Part shown: positions 28,166 through 36,120 of the stretch, one piece after another
How the letters are laid out: every line of letters starts with the position of its first letter
Position numbering within the stretch: the first letter of the stretch is position 1
Source: Saprospiraceae bacterium
GTDB taxonomy: Bacteria; Bacteroidota; Bacteroidia; Chitinophagales; Saprospiraceae
Reading direction: 5' to 3'
DNA length: 64,000 nucleotides
Assembly (NCBI GenBank): GCA_020627705.1
Contig: JAHDGJ010000001.1
Span: 497,633-561,632 of the forward strand
Notes under the pieces: generated by a model
Told to the model about the DNA's origin: nothing
The model's database searches: none
The model's input: the letters and a program-made list of their open reading frames with translations, nothing else
Program-made: the position numbers and the translations under genes

Positions 28166-28173
28166 TAGATTTG
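28166..28173 (+). promoter_or_regulatory. -7 element of the GLPGLI/barrel operon
   Basis: TAGATTTG matches TAnnTTTG exactly, 19 bases before the ATG at 28193. The only TTTG upstream (28134-28137) is 28 bases away, too far for a standard -33 element. This fits an activator-dependent promoter. Confidence 0.55.
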
Positions 28174-28192
28174 AAGTAACAAAAAAATTAAA

Positions 28193-28966
28193 ATGAAAAA
28201 TAATACGCTTCTAACTTTATTGTTGCTACTTACTATTTCCTTGACTTCTCTTTCGGCACAAAAAGCTGGAAAAATAAAATACACGGAAACCATAAAAATG
28301 GAATTTGACATCCAAGCACCTGATGGCATGGATTTAAGTTCGATGCTTCCCGAGTCTACTTCATTTAATAAAGAATTATTCTTTAAAAACGATCAGTCTA
28401 TTTACGTGGATGCCAAAAACAACGAAAGCGGTGACGTTGAAATGGAATCAGACGATGGCTCTTTTAAAATTGTCATTCAAATGGATGAAGCGGAAGAAAT
28501 ATTTCATACCGACCTAAAACAGAAAGTGTTGACCCAGCAAACAGGCTTTATGGGCAAAGACTTTTTGATCGTGGAAGCATTAGAACAGCCCAAATGGAAA
28601 CTCACTGGAGAAAAAGTAAAATATCTAGGCTATGAGTGTATGAAAGCTGAAATGCAGGTAAAGGCACAAACTGACAAAGAAAAAGACAAACACATTATTG
28701 CTTGGTTTGCCCCTTCTATACCGGTACAAGTAGGGCCTGCACATTACAATCAGCTACCTGGTGCAATCTTAATGCTCTCTGAAAACGGCGATAAAAGAGA
28801 AATCAGAGCGACAGAGATTCTTTTAGATATAGATCCAACGGAAAAAATCAAAAAGCCCACAAAAGGCAAAAAAGTCTCTAGTGCCGAATTTGAGAAAATC
28901 ATTGAAGAGAAAGAAAAGGAACTGAAAGAATTGCATGGTGAAGGAATCCACATCAACAATCATTAA
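28193..28966 (+). CDS. GLPGLI family protein
   Basis: A 257-residue periplasmic protein with a signal peptide (residues 1-23, ending LSAQ). The family motif appears as QLPGAILM near residue 188, preceded by a typical DKEKDKHIIAWFAPSIPVQVGPAHYN region (in pieces). GLPGLI proteins are confined to Bacteroidota, and their function is unknown. They are usually found next to large barrel proteins like the one starting 41 bases downstream. The C-terminus is charged and probably coiled coil (EKIIEEKEKELKELHGEG). The phased repeats upstream suggest control by the adjacent two-component system. Confidence 0.88.
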   Translation: MKNNTLLTLLLLLTISLTSLSAQKAGKIKYTETIKMEFDIQAPDGMDLSSMLPESTSFNKELFFKNDQSIYVDAKNNESGDVEMESDDGSFKIVIQMDEAEEIFHTDLKQKVLTQQTGFMGKDFLIVEALEQPKWKLTGEKVKYLGYECMKAEMQVKAQTDKEKDKHIIAWFAPSIPVQVGPAHYNQLPGAILMLSENGDKREIRATEILLDIDPTEKIKKPTKGKKVSSAEFEKIIEEKEKELKELHGEGIHINNH

Positions 28967-29007
28967 CAATCACAGACCCTTCGTTAACGACCATAACTTC
29001 TACGCTC

Positions 29008-31731
29008 ATGATCAAAAAAATAATTCTACTCACGGTTTTTCATTTCGTAATTGCGATACAAATGTTGAGCGCCCAACAAAAATTGAGTGGAACAATTTTT
29101 GACCAAGCAGAGTCTATCGAAAGTGCAACAGTGATTCTTTTAGATAAGGATTCCACCATGGTATCTTTTGCATTAAGTGATGACAAAGGAGCTTTTGTCT
29201 TTGAAGGTTTAGATCAAACCGAATATATTCTTCAGATCAGCTTTATGTCGTATGCAGATTATTCTACATCTATAAACTTGAAGCCATCAGAATCTCTTGA
29301 TCTAGGTAAAATCTACCTCGAAGAATCCAGTGAAATATTAAAAGAAGTCACCATTAAGGCCGAACACATTCCCATAGGAATAAAAGGAGATACCATCAAT
29401 TATAATGCTGCGGCCTTTCAAACCAAACCAGGAGCAACGGTAGAAGAATTACTCAAAAAAATGCCAGGAATTGAAGTCGGTCGAGATGGTTCTATCAAAG
29501 CACAAGGAGAAGAAGTTGAAAATGTCCTTGTAGATGGCAAAGAGTTTTTTGGTAAAGACCCTAAAATTGCTACACAGAACCTTGAGGCTGAAGCGGTTGA
29601 CAAAGTACAAGTATTTGACAAGGCCTCAGAACTGGCAGAATTTACAGGTATTGAAGACGGCAAAGAAGAAAAAACCATCAACCTAAAACTTAAGGATGGA
29701 TACAAAAATGGTGGTTTCGGAAACATATCACTTGCTGGAGGAACAGAAGACCGATATCAAAGCAAATTAAGCTACAATAGATTTAGTCCCAAAGCTCAAA
29801 GCTCTATTTTGTTTTCGGCAAACAACATAAACAAACAAGCATTCTCATTTAATGAATACATAAGCATGATGGGTGGTTTAAACTCGGCCATTAACAATAT
29901 GATGTCAGGAATGAATTTTTCTGAATTCAGCAACGGACGAGCACCTCAGGGATTGTCCAATGACATAAGTGGCGGTTTAAATTTTAACTATGATTTTAAT
30001 GAAAAAGTACAATGGACCAGCAACTATTTTCTTTTTGAAAAAAAACTAAACCTCCTCAAGTCTAACAAAAGCATACAATTTTTAGACAATAATGAATTTG
30101 CCTCTTCTGATGAAGAGCAAAACAGCAACTCAACAAGAAATCATAAGATCAACACCAAACTCCTCATTAAACCAAGTCCACTGATTCAGTGGGTCCTGCG
30201 CAACAATTTGGGAATCAGAAGTACTTCAAATAGTTCTTTTCAAAATTCTGAATTCGAGGATTTATTTGGCGTCAACACTACGACTTTAGATCAAAACTTA
30301 GAATCCTCTGGACTTGATTATAACGGTGAATTACAACGGCGCAAGAAGTATTTAAAGAAAGGAAGAAACTGGATCAATTCGATAAAATATCACAATGCGC
30401 AAGTTGAGGATCAAACCAATATTGACAACTTGTATTTTGTAGATCAAGAAAACTTTAGTCTAAATCAATTTCAAGCATTTGACAACGTCCTTAAAAGATG
30501 GGAAGGAGAAAGTGCTTTTACAGAACCTTTGAACAAGTTAAATTTTGTGAGTCTAAAATATGCTTACAAAAGCGAAGAGGAATCACCCGAAAAAGCGTTT
30601 TATGACATTGTTGACAACCAAGAAATTTTAAATACCACCTTAAGTGATGTTTTTACCAAATCCTTGTCAACGCATCAAATTGGATTGAGTTTTCGAAGAA
30701 ACAAAAAGAAAAACAAAGTGGCTTTTGGGATTAACCAGCAATGGATTACATTGGAAACCCAAGCTGGTTTAAGTCTTTCTCCTTATGCTAGGCAGTATCG
30801 ATTTGTACTACCCTACGCCAATTGGGACATTGAAGTAGCAAGAAACACCAAAATAGATCTAAGCTATCAAAGCCGAACCGAGGTTCCAGGGATTCAACAA
30901 TTGATTAGTATACCTGACAACACCAATCCAAAATTATTGAGAATAGGAAATCCAGGATTACGTCCAGCTCAAATACATTCGTTTCGAATTGGGTATAACA
31001 AATTCAATAATTTTGATTTTAAAAATCTTTTCGCATCTGTGAGCTTTAGCAGCATTGTTGATCGAGTCGTGTATAGTTTGTCTTTTGACGACAACCTCTT
31101 GGGCACTTCAAAACCCATAAATTCCTCTCGTTACCTTAACGGAAACCTGTATTTTACTTACAGTGCCCCTATACGAAAATTAGGAATTAAGTATCGTCTT
31201 AGTGCCAGAGGAGATTGGTCGGACTATGAATCCTTTTTAAACAATGAAGCCAGCCAAGTATTCGAAACCGAAAGCAGCTTGAGCTTGACTTTTGAAAACA
31301 GAAAAAAGAAAAATTTCGATGTTTTATTTGGAATTTCGTCGGGCATTCAATCTAGGGCTTATCAAATTAATCCGATGTTTGATCAACGATTTTTAAACAC
31401 TTCAGCATTCGCAGATTTGAATTGGTTTTTACCAAACAATTGGACTTTAACTTCCAGCTTTGATTATACACAATTTTCGAATCAATCTTTTTCAGCACCT
31501 GAAGGATTTAAACTTTGGAATGCTTCAGTGCAGAAAGGATTCAAGGACAACAAATTCATCATCAAAGCTACGGCCTTCGATTTACTCAAACAAAATGTTG
31601 GCATAGCGCGTCAAGGAGGATTTAATTCCTTTTCAGAAAGCACGTTTAACACTTTGCACCAGTACTTTATGTGTGAGCTTAAATATAGAATCGGAAAAAC
31701 TCGGAAAAGCGGAATTTCGTTTGGGTCCTAA
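29008..31731 (+). CDS. Outer-membrane beta-barrel protein with carboxypeptidase-like and plug-like domains
   Basis: A 907-residue outer-membrane protein. After a signal peptide (residues 1-22), a CarboxypepD-regulatory-like domain (about 24-105) is followed by a degenerate TonB plug (about 115-235: GATVEELLKKMPGIEVGRDGSIKAQGEEVENVLVDGKEFFG in pieces). An outer_membrane_beta-barrel family domain runs to the C-terminus. It resembles the TonB-receptor-like proteins that accompany GLPGLI genes. The ligand is unknown. It probably shares a transcript with the GLPGLI gene. It is convergent with the sterol-desaturase-like gene with one base between, and the barrel ends in Phe-Gly-Ser. Confidence 0.85.
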   Translation: MIKKIILLTVFHFVIAIQMLSAQQKLSGTIFDQAESIESATVILLDKDSTMVSFALSDDKGAFVFEGLDQTEYILQISFMSYADYSTSINLKPSESLDLGKIYLEESSEILKEVTIKAEHIPIGIKGDTINYNAAAFQTKPGATVEELLKKMPGIEVGRDGSIKAQGEEVENVLVDGKEFFGKDPKIATQNLEAEAVDKVQVFDKASELAEFTGIEDGKEEKTINLKLKDGYKNGGFGNISLAGGTEDRYQSKLSYNRFSPKAQSSILFSANNINKQAFSFNEYISMMGGLNSAINNMMSGMNFSEFSNGRAPQGLSNDISGGLNFNYDFNEKVQWTSNYFLFEKKLNLLKSNKSIQFLDNNEFASSDEEQNSNSTRNHKINTKLLIKPSPLIQWVLRNNLGIRSTSNSSFQNSEFEDLFGVNTTTLDQNLESSGLDYNGELQRRKKYLKKGRNWINSIKYHNAQVEDQTNIDNLYFVDQENFSLNQFQAFDNVLKRWEGESAFTEPLNKLNFVSLKYAYKSEEESPEKAFYDIVDNQEILNTTLSDVFTKSLSTHQIGLSFRRNKKKNKVAFGINQQWITLETQAGLSLSPYARQYRFVLPYANWDIEVARNTKIDLSYQSRTEVPGIQQLISIPDNTNPKLLRIGNPGLRPAQIHSFRIGYNKFNNFDFKNLFASVSFSSIVDRVVYSLSFDDNLLGTSKPINSSRYLNGNLYFTYSAPIRKLGIKYRLSARGDWSDYESFLNNEASQVFETESSLSLTFENRKKKNFDVLFGISSGIQSRAYQINPMFDQRFLNTSAFADLNWFLPNNWTLTSSFDYTQFSNQSFSAPEGFKLWNASVQKGFKDNKFIIKATAFDLLKQNVGIARQGGFNSFSESTFNTLHQYFMCELKYRIGKTRKSGISFGS

Positions 31732-31732
31732 T

Positions 31733-32752
31733 TTATTTCAATCCGATAAGGGTTTGATCCTTAAAACTATCTGGGAATTTTTCCACACCGGGGAATCCCA
31801 GTCTAATGTCCCGCCCATTATGTGGAACAGCAGCTGTTTTAAAGAGATAGTCCCAGCATGCTAATGTCAAACCATAATTAACCCCATACTTGTGTCCTTG
31901 AGGAAGGTCATGTGCGTGGTGCCAAATATGCATTTCTGGACTGTTAAAAATATATTTCATTATTGGACCAAGGATAAGGCTTCCGGCGACAACACTTCCA
32001 AGCCAAACCAACCATAAGGATGTAGTACTATACCCTTCGAAAAGTGTGATATCCCATATGCCCTGTGTCAGAACAATGCCTATAAGACCTCCTAGCACTC
32101 CTCCAGTGATTCTGCCGTCAATACTTATGTTGGAGTGATTGTAGTGCCCCCAAGACAAGGTGAAGATATGAATGATAAAAAAGTCATAAAGACCAATTCC
32201 CATCAAAGCAAGAGGCAAGTACTCCATAGATCTATATACTATAGTTTCCATCCAATGGTACCTCAGGTGTGCTGCAAATCCCATTTGCTCCACAGAGTGA
32301 TGCACCTTATGGAACTTCCACAGCCAAGGCACCCGGTGCAACAAACGATGCACCCACCATTGTATGAAATCTCTAGCCAAAAACCCTATAAGGATTATAG
32401 CCCAATAAGGCCATGACCTCATGGGATTCACTGCTTGCAAGTCAAAACCACCACTTAAAGCTTTTATGCCATCGTTTAATAGATTGACAATGAGATCTGA
32501 CGCTGCATTGTAAATAATAAGCCAGAAAAGAAAGAAATTAAAAAACATGTAAAAAGCATCCAGCCAAAAATCCTTCCTAAGAATAGCCTGTTTTTTGCGC
32601 CATGGAACAACTACCTCCAAAACAAAGAAAAACAAAGAAACGAGCAACAACCAATAAAAGTAGTTCTTCCAATGAGGATGGGTAAGCTCATGCCACAAAT
32701 GGCCTGCAAAATTGGAATATCCCTTAAAAAACAAATCGATATAATGCTCCAT
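31733..32752 (-). CDS. Sterol desaturase / fatty acid hydroxylase superfamily protein
   Basis: A 339-residue membrane di-iron enzyme. Histidine boxes are visible as HRLLH, FHKVHHS, HYNHSN and HIWHHAHDLPQGHKYGVNYG, with at least four membrane helices before and among them. The superfamily hydroxylates or desaturates lipids, sterols and carotenoids. Bacterial members of this length often act on membrane lipids or carotenoids, and the exact substrate is unclear. The next gene on the strand is an alpha/beta hydrolase starting upstream with a 72-base gap, so a joint lipid-modifying role is possible. Confidence 0.87.
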   Translation of the reverse strand: MEHYIDLFFKGYSNFAGHLWHELTHPHWKNYFYWLLLVSLFFFVLEVVVPWRKKQAILRKDFWLDAFYMFFNFFLFWLIIYNAASDLIVNLLNDGIKALSGGFDLQAVNPMRSWPYWAIILIGFLARDFIQWWVHRLLHRVPWLWKFHKVHHSVEQMGFAAHLRYHWMETIVYRSMEYLPLALMGIGLYDFFIIHIFTLSWGHYNHSNISIDGRITGGVLGGLIGIVLTQGIWDITLFEGYSTTSLWLVWLGSVVAGSLILGPIMKYIFNSPEMHIWHHAHDLPQGHKYGVNYGLTLACWDYLFKTAAVPHNGRDIRLGFPGVEKFPDSFKDQTLIGLK

Positions 32753-32824
32753 GACTTTTTAGCTCAATTAAAATATCGTCTTAAAATTAACAACATCTCA
32801 CAAGTACTTAACAGTTTAGGATCT

Positions 32825-33766
32825 TCATTGTTTTATAAAATCCAATACTGGTCGAATACTAAGTATGGGATCTTCTTCCATGGGCACATGTCCTAAATCT
32901 TCAAACAAGACTAGGGTACTATTCGGTAAATCACGATGAAATTTTTGAGCATTTTCGACTGGTATCAAGAGGTCTTTTTTGCCCCATAACACCAAGGTCG
33001 GCTGTTGTATACTGGGAATATTCATATATGCATTGTCATCATTTTGTGCAGCAAACCGATCAATAAAGGCCTGACGATTCCCCTCGCGCAATGTCAATTC
33101 GAAATATCTTGATGCCAGTTCTTCAGTCACTTTACTTTTATCGGCATAAACATTCTCAACACTAGATCGCGCAACAAACCGTGGTGTAATAAAAGTGAAG
33201 ATGTTTTTTAACATCGGGATTTTTGCCACTCTAAAAGCCAAGGGCTCGCTCTTTGCCTCAAAAGGATAGCCTGCCGCATCAATCAGAATTATTTTGTCAA
33301 CTCTATCGGGGTATGTCTTCGCAAACCTCCATGAGATGTGTCCACCCAAAGAATTTCCCCCAATAATGCATTGACCTATGTCTTTGGAATCCAAAAAATG
33401 CTTTACGAATTCTACGTAATTATCTATGGTATATTCTCTGTGAGGAAATGGACCAGTAAGGCCATAACCAGGCAAATCCATTCGTATTACTCTACGATTT
33501 TTTATTAGCTCACTTCTCCAACCATCAAAAGTATGCAGGCTCGCTCCTGTCCCATGAATAAGCACAACGGGTAGCGAATCTTGGACAATGCCCTCATCAC
33601 GAAAATGTACATCCATCCCTAAAACCGGAATAAACGAAGAAGGAGGTTTAGCATATTTGGCCTTTAATTCATCTAACGGTATGTCTTTGTAACCGAAAAA
33701 CAATACGACCAGAAACACTGCCAGAGCAAAGAAGGAAAAGAATATTTTCAAAATTTTTGTAATCAT
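32825..33766 (-). CDS. Membrane-anchored alpha/beta hydrolase
   Basis: A 313-residue hydrolase. An N-terminal hydrophobic segment (about residues 7-25) anchors or exports it. The oxyanion motif is VLIHGTGASLHTF, the nucleophile Ser is in GGNSLGGH, the acid Asp is in WGKKDLLIP and the His is in EDLGHVPMEEDP. It is typical of esterases and epoxide-hydrolase-like enzymes facing the periplasm. Its substrate is unknown. It is transcribed toward the sterol-desaturase-like gene and may be cotranscribed with it. The 173 bases upstream to the lipoprotein gene hold no other gene. Confidence 0.88.
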   Translation of the reverse strand: MITKILKIFFSFFALAVFLVVLFFGYKDIPLDELKAKYAKPPSSFIPVLGMDVHFRDEGIVQDSLPVVLIHGTGASLHTFDGWRSELIKNRRVIRMDLPGYGLTGPFPHREYTIDNYVEFVKHFLDSKDIGQCIIGGNSLGGHISWRFAKTYPDRVDKIILIDAAGYPFEAKSEPLAFRVAKIPMLKNIFTFITPRFVARSSVENVYADKSKVTEELASRYFELTLREGNRQAFIDRFAAQNDDNAYMNIPSIQQPTLVLWGKKDLLIPVENAQKFHRDLPNSTLVLFEDLGHVPMEEDPILSIRPVLDFIKQ

Positions 33767-33939
33767 ACTTTTATTTATCTGGTATCAGCCTAGATTCCCA
33801 ACAGTGTAACAATTATCCACCACATTTGTAAAAATATCAAAATGAATCCCAATAGAATGAAGTTGAAAATTTGTACATTACTACAAACAATTTGAACCAC
33901 ATTTTCCATCAGGACTATTAGTTTCTACAACGCCTCAAT

Positions 33940-34305
33940 ATGAAATTTCAATTATTTTTTTTCTTAATTCTTCTTCTCTTCTCTTGTTCCAATAATGAAC
34001 CTGCAAATGAAGAACATCCGGCAGATACCATCACAGAGGAAGAATGCATAAATATGAGGCTGCTATCTTTTAATATGATTCCTTATGAAGGCCAAGATCA
34101 TGAATGCAAAAATTATATCTATTTGTATCGATATGACGGAAGGGCATTTTTTCTTTTTGGAAGTGATTGTTCCGATTTTGATCCATTTGTTTACGATTGC
34201 TTTGGGGTTTACAAATGCCCCAATCCAGAAACCACACAAAATTATTTGTGTTCGCAAATTGTACAGCTCGAGAATCGTGTGGGCATAGTTGGCATCCAAG
34301 AATAA
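33940..34305 (+). CDS. Small cysteine-rich lipoprotein, unknown
   Basis: A 121-residue protein with a lipoprotein signal (LLLFSC, Cys16). The mature part has six further cysteines (in ECINM, ECKNY, SDCSDF, YDCFGV, KCPNP, LCSQI), an even number that suggests three disulfides in a small, stable surface domain. It is acidic near the N-terminus (EPANEEHPADTITEEE). No named family is recognised. It is monocistronic and converges on the LytTR regulator gene with four bases between. Confidence 0.7.
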   Translation: MKFQLFFFLILLLFSCSNNEPANEEHPADTITEEECINMRLLSFNMIPYEGQDHECKNYIYLYRYDGRAFFLFGSDCSDFDPFVYDCFGVYKCPNPETTQNYLCSQIVQLENRVGIVGIQE

Positions 34306-34309
34306 AGGA

Positions 34310-35071
34310 TTAACTATCAATCCAATGCTTGAACTCCTTGGCGCGTTCTCTACTAACAATAAGTTCTTGAGCGTTGGCCACTTTAAGCTCCACTTTTAAT
34401 CTACTGTTTAGATACGGATGTATTCTCTCTACTTGATCAATGGATATTATGTGCTTTCTACTAATGCGAAAAAAACGATCAGGATTAAGGGATTCATGAA
34501 TGTGATCCAGCGTACTGTCCAAAACATATCGTTTACCCTCAAAATTTATAGCAAAGCTGATCCCATCTTCGGAATACATAAGCGCTATTTCATCATTATT
34601 CAAGTACTGAAATGCCTTGCCGACCTTGACCAAAAACCGCTGCTTATATTTCCCTTTTTCACTATATAGAGACCTGCTGATTTCTTCCCAATTTATGGTG
34701 TTTAAGCTGATCTGATTTCTGAGATCTTTAAATTTGGTAATCGCCGCAACCAATTTTTCTTCCTCTATTGGCTTAAGTAAGTAATCAACACTATTTAGTT
34801 TAAAAGCTTCAATGGCGTATTCATCAAATGCTGTGATAAAAATTACCGGACACTTAAATTTTACCTCTTCAAAAATTTTAAAACTTAAACCATCTGCCAA
34901 CTGGATATCCATGAATACTAGATCGGGTTCGTTGTGGCTGTAAAACCATTTTTTTGATTCTTCAACACTATCCAACACATCTAAAATTCTTGCTTCGGGC
35001 AATATCTTCTTAAGCATATTTTCTAAGCGCAAGGCGGCATAATGCTCATCTTCAATTAATAGAATGTTCAT
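34310..35071 (-). CDS. LytTR-type response regulator
   Basis: A 253-residue regulator. The receiver has IEDEHYAA, phospho-acceptor D55 in VFMDIQLADG and Lys in LLKPIEEEK. The C-terminal LytTR DNA-binding domain (about 150-250) has FLVKVGKAFQYLNNDEIALMYSEDG (in pieces), FFRISRKHIISIDQVERIHPYLNSRLKVEL and ERAKEFKHW. Its start overlaps the kinase stop by four bases (ATGA). With the receptor gene upstream, it forms a three-gene operon. Confidence 0.93.
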   Translation of the reverse strand: MNILLIEDEHYAALRLENMLKKILPEARILDVLDSVEESKKWFYSHNEPDLVFMDIQLADGLSFKIFEEVKFKCPVIFITAFDEYAIEAFKLNSVDYLLKPIEEEKLVAAITKFKDLRNQISLNTINWEEISRSLYSEKGKYKQRFLVKVGKAFQYLNNDEIALMYSEDGISFAINFEGKRYVLDSTLDHIHESLNPDRFFRISRKHIISIDQVERIHPYLNSRLKVELKVANAQELIVSRERAKEFKHWIDS

Positions 35072-36120
35072 TTTTGTGCGTTTTGAATAATAGGAAGTTT
35101 GACAATAAATTCTTCATTAGTCTCTTGGACAATGACGTCTTTGTTGGTCATAAACTTATAACGTGATTTAATATTTGTAAGCCCAACTTTGGTGGTGGCA
35201 AATTCTTGATCCTTCTTTTGAAGATTATTCTTAACTACCAAATAATTCTCTTCTACATACAGCTCAATAAAGAGTGGTTTTGATTTCGAAACTATATTGT
35301 GCTTTACTGCATTTTCGATGAGAATCTGCAAAGCAATGGGAAGTATAAATTGATCTTTGAAATTCCTAGGAATCGAGTTTTTAATTTGAATTTTTCCTTG
35401 AAACCTTGTTCGCAATAAATAGATATACGAATCTAATGCCTGTAATTCCTTATCTATGGTGATGAGTTTTTCGTCTCGAACTTCTAGGATTGTTCGATAG
35501 GTTTTGGACAATTGCTGGACAAAATTAATCGCTTGATCCTTATCCTCAGGAATTAAAGAAACCAAGGTATTAAGACTGTTAAATAAAAAATGAGGATTGA
35601 CCTGATTTTTTAAGGTATGCAGTTTTTGTTCTGCAGTTACCTTTTCTAATTTGTTTTTTTCGATTTCTATGATTCTAGATTTATTGAAATAAAAAATCCC
35701 TTCATAAATAAAAAACACAAGGGCGATAATCATTATCTCTGAAATCTCAGCAATCCATGGGCTTACTTTATTGGCATCATACCATTCTTGATGGCTTGGA
35801 AAAAGCAAAGTGATCAATAATATCATCCCCACTTTAACCACTACATACCAAAGGATTAGACGGCTTATGATGTAGGTAAGCCTCTTACGATCAAATCTAT
35901 AATTATTGAATTTTTTGTGATAATTAATCAACAAAAATCGAAAGCTAAACCAATAAGCCACGGTAAACAAAAACCCAACGGTTATACAAGGCAAGGCATT
36001 TTGGCTAAATGCCTTAACGCCAAAATTCATTATACTCACGACTAAGGTGATCAATGGAATCCCTAATGCGATCATCCATCGATCATCAAATCCTAAGTAT
36101 TTTTCGGCTCTTTGAAACAT
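35068..36120 (-). CDS. LytS-like sensor histidine kinase (His_kinase type)
   Basis: A 350-residue kinase with four membrane segments (about residues 17-35, 45-65, 85-108 and 125-145). The His_kinase domain follows, with phospho-acceptor H177 in NQVNPHFLFNSLNTL, then an ATPase region (PIALQILIENAVKHN, VGLTNIKSRYKFM). It has no periplasmic sensor domain, so the signal probably arrives within the membrane. It is coupled to the receptor gene by TAATG and to the LytTR gene by ATGA, so all three are expressed together. Confidence 0.93.
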   Translation of the reverse strand: MFQRAEKYLGFDDRWMIALGIPLITLVVSIMNFGVKAFSQNALPCITVGFLFTVAYWFSFRFLLINYHKKFNNYRFDRKRLTYIISRLILWYVVVKVGMILLITLLFPSHQEWYDANKVSPWIAEISEIMIIALVFFIYEGIFYFNKSRIIEIEKNKLEKVTAEQKLHTLKNQVNPHFLFNSLNTLVSLIPEDKDQAINFVQQLSKTYRTILEVRDEKLITIDKELQALDSYIYLLRTRFQGKIQIKNSIPRNFKDQFILPIALQILIENAVKHNIVSKSKPLFIELYVEENYLVVKNNLQKKDQEFATTKVGLTNIKSRYKFMTNKDVIVQETNEEFIVKLPIIQNAQK

